Assembly (NCBI GenBank): GCA_963678675.1
Contig: OY783195.1
Coordinates: forward strand, 16,337,342 to 16,401,341
Length of the DNA stretch: 64,000 nt
From: Xiphydria camelus
Taxonomy: Eukaryota > Arthropoda > Insecta > Hymenoptera > Xiphydriidae
Reading direction: 5' to 3'
A program made the translations under genes and the position numbers. The number at the start of each line of letters is the position of its first letter. Position 1 is the stretch's first letter. Shown here one piece after another: positions 29,360 to 40,689 of the stretch. Below the pieces are notes generated by a model, which saw nothing but the letters and a program-made list of their open reading frames with translations, did no database searches and was not told the DNA's origin.

Positions 29360-30467
29360 GAAGGGTCCAGTGGAAAAACGATGAAGGTGCATTTCTTAAG
29401 AAGTCGAGAAAAACGAAAGTTAAAGTTTCACAATACCTGGTGAAATAGTTTCTAAATCAATGTTTGAAACAATCATTTTAATGACATTTAGAGTTCTTTT
29501 TGAGTAATTTTCTCGATTAAAAAATCATTAGAACCACATTTTGAATCCAGGCACGAATAAAAACATCATGTATACTCAATATTTTTATTCACTTCAAAGA
29601 TATAGACATTCAAAATTAAAGCTAAGTGATTATATATTGTCAAAAATAAAGAATATGTAATGTGAAAAACGAAACTGAATATATTCATGAACATTCATAC
29701 ATTATTGCTGTTAAAATATCTACTAAATTGTTATTAAAAACTAAAACTTTCATCCATGTAGTAAAAAGTTCCCGCATTATTCATCATCTTCCTCGTAATC
29801 AAAATAAATATCATCGTGACCTTCTGGGACAGCTCTATCTGTGACTAAATTATGATAAAACTTCTTGGCATCTTCGTTGATGAGAAATTTGGTCAGGTGT
29901 TGCAGGTCATTATACTTGGCTAAAGTAATAGGAAGGGGCCCATCGTAGGAGTTACGGAGCTGCTGTCTTGGTGGGAGGTTCTTTCCCTTATTTTTGCCTC
30001 TCTTTGGTGGCACCCAAAACACGTTATGCTTATAAAGTGTACCACAAAATGAAGAGCTAATGTTGATATACTGTGGTGTATCGGAGGAGATCTTCAAGCG
30101 TCGAATCGTTCTTGTGGGGAACGGACATTTCGGTTTGTACATCGGCGATAAGCTTTATAACAGCTAACAATAATACTATTGCGTTCAAGTACAGAAAACA
30201 GGCTGAAAACAATGAAAATAGAGAACGCCGGAGACCATTTAATAATCGGTGGAGAGAAGGAACCTCGTCGTTCTTCCTCGGGCGCGTAGGAGTCTCATCA
30301 TTTTTCCACTGTGCTACGTATTTTCAAACGCAGTTTTTAGTGGAATTTTGATGTTTGATCCCTATAAGGTTTGGTGTGTCGATTCTTCATGTTACAAGCT
30401 AACAGATGCCGCTAAAATGTCGATTTCGAAAAAAGTAGACCTTCATCGTTTTTCCACTGGACCCTTC
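29360..30467. mobile_element. DNA transposon with gaagggtccagtgg ends, family unassigned
   Basis: Inverted ends gaagggtccagtggaaaaac, exact over about 29 bp, flanked by the 4-bp word aaat on both sides (29356..29359, 30468..30471). Length 1,108 bp. A weaker third copy of the end motif lies near 30290, inverted. The minus-strand ORF at 29777 is inside. The 4-bp duplication excludes mariner and Harbinger but leaves several superfamilies possible. Confidence 0.75.
29777..30142 (-). CDS. C-terminal part of an unrecognised transposon protein
   Basis: 121 residues on minus, inside the aaat-flanked element. Features: an RGKNKGKNLPPRQQ basic patch, then PLPITLAKYNDLQHLTKFL, then FYHNLV, and an acidic C-terminus (FDYEEDDE). 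The proline-isoleucine...KY.DLQ.L pattern followed by F/YH.L occurs in C-terminal regions of some animal transposon proteins I have seen, but I cannot name the superfamily. It is probably a fragment, since the 1.1-kb element leaves no room for a full transposase. Confidence 0.4.
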   Translation of the reverse strand: MYKPKCPFPTRTIRRLKISSDTPQYINISSSFCGTLYKHNVFWVPPKRGKNKGKNLPPRQQLRNSYDGPLPITLAKYNDLQHLTKFLINEDAKKFYHNLVTDRAVPEGHDDIYFDYEEDDE

Positions 30468-30519
30468 AAATATAAATGTCGTTATGAAATACGTTTTAGG
30501 CGCGCGCTTGCGCGTGCAA

Positions 30520-30700
30520 ATGGTTTAGTAGATATAGAAAAATACGCTCGTATTCGACTGCAACGTTGTGTCAAAATTGCAAAGTAATTGATGAAGAACT
30601 TTCAGAGATTAAAAATTTTGGACAAACGAACATTTACATTTGTAAGGAATATTTGAACACAAGGTAATACTCGATATAACTGAATGATGAGTCTTTAAAG
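30520..30700 (-). repeat. Inverted partner of the repeat at 6905
   Basis: Complementary to 6905..7110 over most of its length, with substitutions. Confidence 0.75.
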
Positions 30701-31365
30701 TAGTATGGTCACGTATCGATTTCCAAGATTAAAATGTGAAATAATTTTGTATGCAAGTTAATATCAATAGAAATCTCCTGGTGCAATTTGTGGTATGTTT
30801 GATAAAAATTAATTACCAAGTAGGAAATAACCCAGTCTTATGGGCAAATCACGTTTTCGGGGTTTGTATGTAAGATCCAAGATTAAAATATAAAAAAAAT
30901 ACCAAAAAACGGGGAAAAAAACAAAAATTTACAACCATGGATGAAAATTATTGACCGTTTGATACTTTAGTTATAATTAATTTCTGCTTCTCGGTGTTCG
31001 GAAATAGCGTGTCGTGTAGACGCGGCAACGTCGCGTCAGTGGAGTGGGTTCAAGCGTGCATTTCAAATCTCATTTTCCCCACAATACACTCAAACGTTTA
31101 AGTGTATCGTGGTTCTCCCTACTGGGCCACGAGCCCATTCATAATAATATGCGTTGCCACACATAAAAATACGCTAGTCAAAGGAGGCAGATTATTTGAA
31201 TAATAAGTGAAAAATAATCAAAATAATCGACTAATTCTTATGGTCATACATTTTATAATTCACAAAGAGAATTTTCAATTATAAATCATAGTTTTTTGAT
31301 GACTTTTTTTACGGACACTCAACGATCACTTTGGAGAGTGACCATACTACTTTAAGCAATCCTCG
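30701..31365. other. AT-rich stretch, no gene recognised
   Basis: No open frame of note, no terminal repeats. Confidence 0.5.
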
Positions 31366-31782
31366 ATAGAACTCTTGGGTCACAATCTGATGTGTACGAT
31401 GGTTCAAGACCGAATGCCCCTTTCCTCGTTTGCCTGGAGGAGCATGAGTCCTCCTTTCTCTTTTGTCCTGGGCCTGTTAGTATTCCTAGTCCTCTTGACG
31501 TCATCATTGGGGGAAATGGGGGAAACTGTCCCGGCTTTGGCCTTTTTTTGACCTGGCTTCATGAGTCACCCCTGCTTGACGCGTCCCTAACTTGATGTGC
31601 TTCGAAATACTCTTTCACACATTTTTATTTATTTACCCCCTTAAGGGAGCAGGTATATAAATACGAAAACACGCTCGTATTCGACTGCAACCTCGCGTCC
31701 AAATTTCAAAGCAATCGATAAAGAAATTTCGGAGATCTTAGTCCGTAAACAAATGAACATTACATTTTTATTTATATAGATA
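31366..31782 (-). repeat. Inverted partner of the repeat at 5636
   Basis: Complementary to 5636..6010 with extra bases. It ends at the TA that borders the mariner-type element. The 67-codon frame in it is a by-product. Confidence 0.8.
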
Positions 31783-31784
31783 TA

Positions 31785-33829
31785 CAGTGTGTCCGTAAAG
31801 TCCCGCAACTTGCAGTTATTTCGAGAACGGAATATTTTTTCAAAAAACGCCCTGACACGTCAACTTTTTTATTTTCCTAGCAATGTTTTGGCCTAGGTAG
31901 TTTTTCCAAAACTTGCCGCATGAAGGCGCCACGATCGATGTTATTTTTTTCTTAAATTGCAACACCTATTTTTTATTGCATTTCTGGGTAGCCACTGTTG
32001 TCCTGAGTACAGCGGTATGCCACGTGTGGGGGGTTACATGAGAAAATTTTTGAGAAAATGCAGGTTTATTATGACGAAGTAGGTTTTCATGCAAACTTGA
32101 ATCGCTGCGACCGCTGTAAAAGAAGGGGGAGGGCCATCTCTGCTTATTTGGAGGAGCGCGCATGCGCCGTTGGCTTTCATAAGGATTCAGTGCCTTATTG
32201 CGGTTTTGACTCGCATTGTTTTCTCAACTCTCAATGAGATTGGACTGCCTAATACCTGCTCTCTCGTACTTATTGCGCTTTTTGCTTTCTGCTTTGTTCA
32301 GCTTATCGCTTTTTTTTCGAGTTTCATTGAAACTCGGTAAATCAGTCTTTTTGAAGACTCTCTGGTAGTCTTGTACTTTGTCAAACCTTTCGATATGGCT
32401 AATTTTCTCAGCGAGACTGATCGGATTCAGATTCTAATGATGGTCGGTTACGGTGATCGAAGAAGAACCTATGACCAAGTTTGCACATTGTTTAATGAAA
32501 CGCATCCTGATAGGCTAATATCAAAATCTACAGTAGGCAGGCTACTGCAAAAATTTGAGGCTTCTGGTCATGTGAAAGACTTGCCAAGATCAGGCCGACC
32601 ATCTTTGTCCGAGGATGATCAGCTGAACGTCTTACTGGCAGTTCAGGATAGCCCTCAGTCGTCATGTCGTCAAACGGGCAGGGATCTGCGCATAAGTAAA
32701 ACGTCGGTGCATAAGGTTCTCCGTAAAAACAAATTTCACCCTTACAAGGTAAAATTAGTTCAGGAGTTGTCAGACGACGACTTCGATCGGCGAATTGAAT
32801 TTTGCGAAATAATACAAGAACTTTGTAATAATCCACATACGAATTTTGCTGGCAACATTCTTTTTTCTGACGAGGCCTCTTTTACATTGAATGGCACAGT
32901 AAACCGACACAACTGTCGATATTGGTCGGATCAAAATCCTCACTGGGTGGAGGAAGCACATACCCAACATCCAGAAGAAGTCAATGTTTGGGCGGGCATT
33001 GTAAGAAATACAATTATAGGGCCGTTTTTTTATTGAGGGTAATCTGACTGGACAACGTTATCTTGAACTATTGCAAAATGAGGTAGTCCCTGCTCTCGTT
33101 CAAAGATTTCCAGCGCCACAGCCAGGTGGAATTGATCCTCAGATCTGGTTCCAGCAAGACGGGGCACTACTGCACTATGCGTTGCTAGTAAGAGATTATT
33201 TAAATCAGCTGTTCCCCAATCGCTGGATAGGTCGAAGGGGTCAAATCGAATGGCCAGCGCTTTTTTTTATGGGGACATCTTAAAAGCCGCGTTTATGTAA
33301 ACAGGCCTCAAAATTTGGAAGACCTGAGACATCGCATTCGAGTCGAGATCCAGACGATCACTCCAGCGGCACTAGCGAACGTACAGCGCTCGTTTGTGGA
33401 GAGAATGGCCCACTGCCAAGCAGTTCACGATGGCCACTTCGAGCAACTGCTCTAATTGGTTACTCTTATCAACTTTTCTTTATTACTTTTTTCTTTCAGC
33501 GGTCGCAGCGAGTCAAGTTTGCCAAAATACGAAAACCTACTTCGTTATAATAAACCTGCATTTTCTCAAAAATTTTATCATGTAACCCCCCACACATGGC
33601 ACACCACTCAGGATAACAGTGGCTACCCAAAAATGCAATAAAAAATAGGTGTTGCAATTTAAGAAAAAAATAACATCGATCGTGGCGCCTTCATGCGGCA
33701 AGTTTTGGAAAAACTACCTAGGCCAAAACATTGCTAGGAAAATAAAAAAGTTGACGTGTCAGGGCGTTTTTTGAAAAAGTATTCCGTTCTCGAAATAACT
33801 GCAAGTTGCGGGACTTTACGGACACACTG
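31785..33829 (+). mobile_element. Tc1/mariner-superfamily element with long inverted repeats
   Basis: The ends cagtgtgtccgtaaagtccc and its complement are flanked by TA (31783..31784, 33830..33831). The inverted repeats are about 310-330 bp (to about 32092 and from about 33521), unusually long for this group. Total 2,045 bp with one transposase gene on +. Confidence 0.92.
32395..33453 (+). pseudogene. mariner-type transposase, frame-shifted and missing its third catalytic segment
   Basis: The frame opens before 32395; MANFLSETDRIQILMM at 32395 is the likely start (the frame also allows 32371). An N-terminal helix-turn-helix region follows (YDQVCTLFNETHPD, STVGRLLQKFEASG, RSGRPS; the DUF4817-like arrangement), then the first catalytic D in FSDEASF (about 32865). 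A T-run at 33025 shifts the frame; it resumes with the second catalytic D in WFQQDGA (about 33155). After GRRGQIEWPA the sequence goes directly to the segment beginning WGHLKS: the short stretch that normally carries the third acidic residue is absent. The C-terminus ends at 33453. Dead enzyme. Confidence 0.85.
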
Positions 33830-33845
33830 TATACATACTATATAC

Positions 33846-34745
33846 TATAACATAGGGCGTTCCATAATTTTTGTCGTCCAGCACTGGGAAAATATTTTAA
33901 AGTGTTTGATGCCACTATAAAGAGCGTTATTTATGCTGCTTGAAGGTCAAATTTCGCCGCCCAGTGATTAGTCTATACGGAGCACCGCTCGCGAGAAGAT
34001 ATTAGGAAGACATCGCTCACAAGACGTGATTTTCGCATAATTATTTATTATAATTGCAAACGACATTTAAACGCAGACCAGTGCTGGGACGAAATGTTCT
34101 CCATTGTCGAGGAAGACTACCCTTCTTTAAGAACTATCCAGGGTTGGTATTTCCAATTTCAAAACGTAACAATTTTAATCTGGACGACGATCCTCATCTG
34201 GGACGGCCAGCGGATGTTGATTTACCGGAAAATGTAATTGCTATTTGAAATGTTATTGAGCAAAATCGACATATTACCTATCGTCAATTAGAGGAGACTC
34301 TTCACATTCCTGTAGCCATATTACATCGATGTATGCTTGCCTCAAGTCTGCGAAGCACCAATAAATTTGTATTCAAAGTCTCGGATGGACTCGTGATTCT
34401 TTCATCATGATAATGCTCCAGCACATAGAGCTGCCGCTACTCAACAATATTTAGAGAGAGTCAAAAGTTAAAAATGTTGGATCACCCACCCTATGACTCG
34501 CAGCCCAGTCCTCGCACGCTATGACTTTGGTTTGTTTTCCTACGTAAAATTACGAATGAAAGGGCGTAAGTTTTCTTCCACTGACACACTGCTTACTGCT
34601 TTTCACGAAAAATGTAATTCCATACCCAAACAACAATGGGATGACTGGTTCTGTGAGTGGTTTCACCGTATGAACAAATGGGGAAGATTATTTTGAAAAA
34701 GTGTAAAAACTATGTATGTACGACAATAATTATGGGGTACACTCT
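33846..34745 (+). pseudogene. Decayed mariner element with transposase traces
   Basis: The ends catagggcgttccataat... and ...attatggggtacactctatg are imperfect complements. Traces of a mariner transposase appear in several frames: DDDPHLGRPADVDLPENV (about 34180), ITYRQLEETLHIP (about 34275), the HDNAP-like region near 34410, DHPPYDSQPS (about 34480) and a C-terminal YVKLRMKGRKFS...WFHRMNKWGRLF (34530..34696). Stops and frame changes abound and a central part is deleted. It adjoins the 2.0-kb element on the right. Confidence 0.8.
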
Positions 34746-35430
34746 ATGTATATACTACAATATAATATAACATAACATAACATAATACGATATGATTTCA
34801 AATACATTTAGCTCGAATGAGCCAAAAAGCATTAAAAAGTAAGTTCTTATTGTTTTTAAGAACGGCGAAATAATCCAAAAATTCTGGAGAAATTCATATA
34901 GAATACGTCAAAGATTGTACAAATTACAGAATTTTTTTTAGTAATTGTTACTTTAAAAAATCATTTTAAAAATGGAACATTAATCAAGCGTGGCTCGAAA
35001 TTCGGAAGTACAATTTTTCTTAACTCTAGTTGGACCAACTTTATGCACATACATTTTTTTGTAAACATATACAAAATTGTTATTGAGACAAAAATTATTA
35101 AGTGAAAAATGGGTTTTTAATGATATCTCAATTGCCAGAAGGGCTAGGAAGCTGAAACCTTGTATAGAATTTTTATTTCAAAAGACAATAATTATGATCC
35201 TAGAGTGCTATATGATTTCTATGGGGGTAAACTTCATATACTGGTTTTGTTAGAACCTTTCAATATACATATCTGTAGGATATGACTGAGAAGACCGCCT
35301 CACACTTAATATGAAAAAACGCTTTATTCACCCTCCTGGCACCAAAGACATCCGTTCTCTCACGCGTCGTTCTTTTGACTGACTCCCCTCTCGATCTTCC
35401 TCAACCGGCCGCGTTGGACACGCGTCCAGC
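34746..35430. other. AT-rich stretch, no gene recognised
   Basis: No ORF of note until the GC-richer flank of the gypsy LTR at about 35290. I see no terminal repeats. Confidence 0.5.
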
Positions 35431-35606
35431 TGTGGGGACCCGACACACACCGCCAGCGCTCCACGCGGAGAAGAGGTGTAGTCACGAGACTACACAGTCG
35501 GCAATAGTCTCTCTCGCGACGCGACCGCGTGTATGCCTTTGTTCAATAAACCAAGTTTGTTTCCCGATCCATTGCTTTGCATTCCTTATATGGCATAGTC
35601 CCTACA
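35431..35606 (+). repeat. 5' LTR of gypsy A
   Basis: 176 bp, TGTGGGGACC...CCCTACA, with a poly(A) signal aataaa near 35546. It differs from the 3' LTR at several positions (for example tctctctcg against tctctcg). Confidence 0.9.
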
Positions 35607-35612
35607 TAAGAT

Positions 35613-35630
35613 TGGCGACCCCGACGTGAT
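35613..35630 (+). other. Primer-binding site of gypsy A
   Basis: TGGCGACCCCGACGTGAT lies seven bases after the LTR. It begins with TGG as expected for pairing with a tRNA CCA end; I cannot name the tRNA with confidence. Confidence 0.6.
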
Positions 35631-35689
35631 CGGAAATTAAAAGCCAGTGTAAGTGAACGCGTGCGCCCATAGTCCTTCCGGAAAATGGA

Positions 35690-36510
35690 ACGCCAATACG
35701 CCATGCTGGTGAACCGTTCGCCAACTCCTCCATGAGACGCCGAGGACGCCGATGCATCACGTCGTCAGGAAGCTGGCGATCTACGGACCCAGGAGCCAGT
35801 CGCGCATCAAGCGGATTAAGTATACTCGACCGAAAGGGGAGAACTACTACAATTCTGGGACAAGAAGGTTAGTTTATGGTTCTCCGCCATCAAGTCTCAA
35901 CTCGTTGCCCGGCGCACTACATCAGACAGCGCCAAGTACCACGAAGTTATCAATCGACTCAGCTAAGACGTTTTATCGGTCGTGGAGCACCTCGTCACAA
36001 ACCCTCCGGCCCACAACAAATATCGCCAAATCAAGGAGGCCTTACTCGATCACTATTCGCTCTCTCAAGAAAAGCGCATAAGGACGCTCGTCTCGGGGCT
36101 TGAGCTCGGCTGTAAGCGCCCCTCAGATCTACTAACGGAAATCAACCGCCTTGGAGGTAATTTGTTGGACAACGTCGTCATTAAGACGCTATGGATGGAC
36201 CGCTTGCCAGCTCACATCCAAGTGGCACTCACCGCCGCCGACGGCCTCGCGTTAGAGGCCTTGGCGCGCCTTGCTGACCGCATCGCAGAAATAACGGTAA
36301 GCACGGACAACAATCAAGCGATGCCAATATCAACAAGGGATAACAACCAAGCGATGCCAATATCAACGAGGGACAACAACCAAGTGATGCCAATATCATC
36401 GAGAGACAACGGCGACATTGCTCGGAAGGTCGACGCCCTGAGTGCCCAACTAGGCAATCTTAGTTCTAATCAAGAGAATCTAAGGGCTAGAATGAAGATC
36501 TAGCCGCTAA
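35690..36510 (+). pseudogene. gag of gypsy A (broken)
   Basis: Pieces in two frames (35752..36081 and 35982..36503). The second contains the capsid-like stretch YRQIKEALLDHYSLSQEKRI, then ELGCKRPSDLLTEI, IKTLWMDRLP and ALARLADRIAEI, typical of insect gypsy capsid domains. A 39-bp unit (NNQAMPISTRD) is tandemly repeated three times at about 36305..36410. No zinc knuckle is readable. Structural protein of the particle; not functional here. Confidence 0.8.
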
Positions 36511-36779
36511 ACTAGACGAGGTTGCCCGTTCAGTAAAACAGCGTTGTTCACGCAGTAGGCGCGGACAATCACAGAGTGGTTCGACGTGCGCATTTGCTAG
36601 AAATCCGCAAACTAACGATGACGTTTGTTACTATCACAGGCGCTTTGGTGACAACGCAACGAAGTGTACAATACCCTGCTCGTACCCCATTCCCATCCAG
36701 AACCAGGGAAACGCGAGCACCCGCCACTAGACTCGGCGACTAGCGGTGGCCAAGACGCTCCTCGCTGACTATTCATCCT

Positions 36780-37340
36780 CGACACATATTCCAACTACAA
36801 GTTTTTGGTCGACACCGGCGCGGACTTATCGGTCATCCCGGCCACGCTCAAGGATAAGACAAGACAAGGAACACTCACCTTATATGCCGCCAACACCAAA
36901 ATTAAAACGTACGGCGAAAAAAAGCTGACGCTCAATATCGGTTTACGACGCCCACTCAGACGGATCTTTTGTAAAGCCGATGTGCCATATTCCATCATTG
37001 GCGCTGACTCGATCCACCACCACGAATTAATCGTCGACCTCAAGAATGGACGAATCACCAGCAGAGATACCGGACTTATGAGCACCGGTTTGATGGCTCC
37101 AGCACTCATCAACTCCATCACCGCAATCAGCGATCAGAACAGCAAATATTGGACGATTCTCAAGAAGTATCCGACGCTTCTCGGAAGCCCATCAAACACC
37201 GCGACAGCTGTTCACTCAACCAAACATTTCATCAACACTACTGGACCCCCGTGCACTGAGCGAGTCAGGCCACTTAGACCTGATCGACTCAAGGCCGCCA
37301 AGGAGGAATTCAGAGCCATGGTTAACTAGGTATAGCCAGG
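36780..37340 (+). pseudogene. Aspartic protease part of gypsy A pol
   Basis: LVDTGADLSVIP at about 36805 is the retroviral protease active site (DTGA), with IIGADSI later at about 36993 as the second conserved word. The frame closes with a stop at 37327, shortly before the RT part. Pol is normally one frame here. Confidence 0.85.
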
Positions 37341-37369
37341 CCCTCCACGAGCCGGTGGGCCAGTCCACT

Positions 37370-38520
37370 CCATATGGCCAAAAAGAAGAATGGGGACTGG
37401 AGGACATGTGGCGATTTCAGGAGACTTAACAAGCAGACGATCCGTGATCGCTACCCAGTGGCCCTTCTCCAGGATTTCACCGCCAATTTGGCAGGTAAGA
37501 GGATCTTCAGCACACTGGATCTGCGCAAAGCATTTTACCATATCCCCATAGCCGAAGACGACATTCAGAAGACCGCAGTGATTACCCCGTTTGGTTTGCT
37601 TGAATTCACAAGCATGCCATTCGGGCTCCGAAATGCAGCTCAAACCTTCCAGATTTATTCATGAAGTTGTTGGCGACTTGGATTTCGTATTCGCCTACAT
37701 CGATGACCTGCTGATCGTCTCGACCTCTCCAGAGGAACACGAACGCCATCTCGACACCGTCTTCCAGCAGTTAGCAAAATTCGGCCTATGCTTAAACACT
37801 GAAAAATGCATATTGGGAAAAGAAAGCGTGCAGTTCCTGGGCTACCAAGTGTCAGTTAGAGGCTCACAGCCGCTCACAGAGCGCATCAAAGCGCTGCAAG
37901 AGTTTCAAAAACCTCAAACAATTATAGAGCTCAGACGTTTCATGGGCGCTATCGACTTTTATCGCCGACATCTCAGGAACGCAGCCACCGTTCAAGCACC
38001 ATTGAACGACATGCTCAAGGAGTCCAGGAAGAACGACAAGCGACCCGTCACATGGACACCTGCTTCAGAGGCAGCCTTCGAGAACATCAAACAGCAGCTC
38101 GCCGACACTACTATCATAGCCCATCCGGTACAGGCAGCCGAACTCCGTCTAACCACCGATGTATCGAGTTCCACAATTGGCGCCGCTCTGGAACAAAGCG
38201 TCAACAATAACGACTGGGAACCTCTCGGGTTCTTTTCGAAGAAACTCTCGCCAGCACAACGCTATTATAGCACGTAAGATCGTGAATTGACAGCGATCTA
38301 CGAAGCCATCAAGTTCTTTAGGCAGTGGGTAGAAGGAAGAGAATTTGTGATTTTCACAAATCACAAACCACTCATTTACGCTCTCCAGCAGCGCTCGGAC
38401 AAAACGTCACCACGATAACTGAGACAACTCTCCTTCATCAGCGAGTTCTCGACAGACATTCGCTAGATCGAAGGCCCTTCGAATGAAGTCGCCGACGCGT
38501 TTCACGCATCGATGCCTTCA
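37370..38520 (+). pseudogene. Reverse transcriptase and RNase H of gypsy A
   Basis: RT motifs: GDWRTCGDFRRLN (about 37395), FSTLDLRKAFYHIP (about 37507), TPFGLLEFTSMPFGL (about 37585) and FAYIDDLLIV (about 37690). A frame change lies near 37650. RNase H follows: LTTDVSSSTIGAAL (about 38150), then DRELTAI (about 38279) after a stop at 38275..38277, and further stops at about 38417 and 38463. Broken in at least four places. Confidence 0.88.
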
Positions 38521-38522
38521 GA

Positions 38523-39633
38523 ATGCCTACAATCATCGATTTCAACGAACTGGCGCAAACACAATCACAAGATCCCGAGCTCAAAGGTCTCATTAATGAC
38601 GCAAACTCATCTCTGCGATTGCAGAAACTCACACGCTGTCCAGACCACCAGGCCATCTACTGCGACGTCTCTACGACGGACATACGCCCATTCGTGCCTC
38701 AACAGCTTCGCCGTACAGTTTTCGAAGCATTCCACAATCTCTCACATCCGAGCGGACGTGCAACTGGGAAGATCATCGCCCAGTGGTACGTCTGGCCGTC
38801 AATGAACAAGGATATAACGCTCTGAGCCAGGAACGGCATCGCTTGCCAGCGATCGAAGAACGGTCGCTACGTCCATGTGCAACCAGCGAAATTCACGAAA
38901 CCCAACCAACGTTTTGACTATGTCCATATCGACCTGGTAGGACCACTGCCAGTCACAGGGATTCAAATACGCCCTCACCATGGTCGATCGTTTCACCAGG
39001 TGGCCCGAAGCTATCTCAATCCAGGACATCACAGCACCAACTGTAGCGAACGCCCTCTTCACTCATTGGATTTCCCGATTCGGCACGCCAAAAATTGTTA
39101 CTACCGATCAGGGAACGCAATTTGAAAGCGCGCTGTTTGCGGTGCTGTCAAAACTAGTCGGCGGAAAGCGAATCAGAACCACCGCCTTTCACCCTCCTGC
39201 AAATGGCATGATCGAACGCTGGCACCCCACCTTTAAAACGGCAATAAAGTGCCACGCTACAGAGAAATGGACGCAGGTTCTATCAACAGTCCTGCTAGGA
39301 TTGAGGACGTGCTATAAAGAAGAGCTGCGAGCGTCACCAGCCGAATACCTCTGCGGTACAAAACTAAGAATCCCTGGAGAATTCTTCACGAACGAAGACC
39401 CTCCAGTGGACCCGCACTTCTTCCTAGAGGACTTTAGACAACATATTAGGAACGTCAAGCCGGTACTAGCTGCGCACCACTGTAAGCAGAAAACCTTCTG
39501 CTACAGGGACCTATACACCTGTACTCACGTCTTCCTGAGGCTCGACCACGTCAAACGACCTCTCGAGCTGCCGTATTTAGCCCCCACGAGGTCGTCAAGC
39601 GAATCGATGACCGGATCTTTACCATTCGAGTAA
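38523..39633 (+). pseudogene. Integrase of gypsy A
   Basis: A HHCC-like zinc region near 38735..38850, the first catalytic D in HIDLVGPL (about 38925), the second in TTDQGTQFE (about 39105) and E in NGMIERWH (about 39205). A frame change lies near 38960 and a stop near 38823. C-terminal part to 39633. Confidence 0.85.
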
Positions 39634-39839
39634 ACGGAAGAGACAGCAACGTCAGCGTAGAACGGCTGAAGCCAGCTCACAATGCCACTGATGACGCCTT
39701 CAAAAACCAGCAATCTACAACCAGTCAGCAGTCAGCAACGCCCGACCAGGCGCCACGAACGTACCAAGGAAAGAAGAAGGTTACGTTTAGCCATGGAGCA
39801 GCGACGGAGAGCTCCAGCCACCAACTCTCCACTTGGGGT

Positions 39840-39860
39840 GGGGGGGGGGGGGGGGGGGGG
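39840..39860. repeat. Poly-G run, 21 bp, at the 3' LTR start
   Basis: A G run replaces the first bases of the 3' LTR where the 5' LTR has tgtggggacccgacaca. It probably arose from the polypurine tract/LTR junction; length uncertain. Confidence 0.85.
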
Positions 39861-40327
39861 CACCGCCAGCGCTCCACGCGGTAGGCCGGTCAAAATCGAC
39901 AATAAATTAACAAAAGATGATGTATATCTGATTTTGTTGTATGTTGTTTGGACCCATTAGGGCTATGTATATCCAAGTTTGCAACTCTCAAAAAGTTGTG
40001 GAAAAATTATTACACACCAGAAACCGCGAAATTTTTGGACTTGTTTCAGATTCTGCTCTATATCTCCTAATCCATGCATTTTTCGTCGAAAGCTATTCTA
40101 TACGTTTTTTTAAGAGGATTAAATTTGTGATAAATTAAGCCCAACCGGAGCTCTGTAGGTCAATTTGGTACCGAATTACGGCACTTTTTGAAAGTAGGGC
40201 AGTTTTTCCAAAGATTGAACATTTTAGTTTCAGATCTGCTTTGGATCGAAATTGCGTCGAAACCATTGATCCTATGTGAGTAGAACTTGAGAATATAATT
40301 TATAGGCAGTTTAATTAGCTTTAAATT

Positions 40328-40582
40328 GGCGGTCCGGCGGGGAAAGTGGTATAAGTCTGAAATTGTGAAAATGAGATATGTGTACTTTAAGCTTCTCCGG
40401 GCTTAATTTAACATTCGGAAAAAGCGATGGAAGTTAATAGACCTTACCTGGGTATTACCTAGGCAAGGTCTACTAACTTATATCGCTTTTTCCGAATGTT
40501 AATCTAAGCCAAGAGAAGCTTAAAATACACATATCCCATTTCCATAATTTCAGACTTAAACCACTTTCCCCGCCGGACCGCC
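40328..40582. mobile_element. Palindromic MITE in the left inverted repeat, AATT duplication
   Basis: 255 bp, ends ggcggtccggcggggaaagt and complement, flanked by aatt (40324..40327, 40583..40586). The right inverted repeat lacks it and shows the empty site (ctttaaattaagcg as complement near 51960..51975). So it landed after the host element formed. Confidence 0.9.
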
Positions 40583-40689
40583 AATTAAGCGCAGAATGGG
40601 GTCTGTAAGCCTCGTAGTTCTCTCAAAATCTCAACAAAAAACCCATATAAGGTAAAATCACATTTTTCCAGAAATGTGCCTAACCACTT

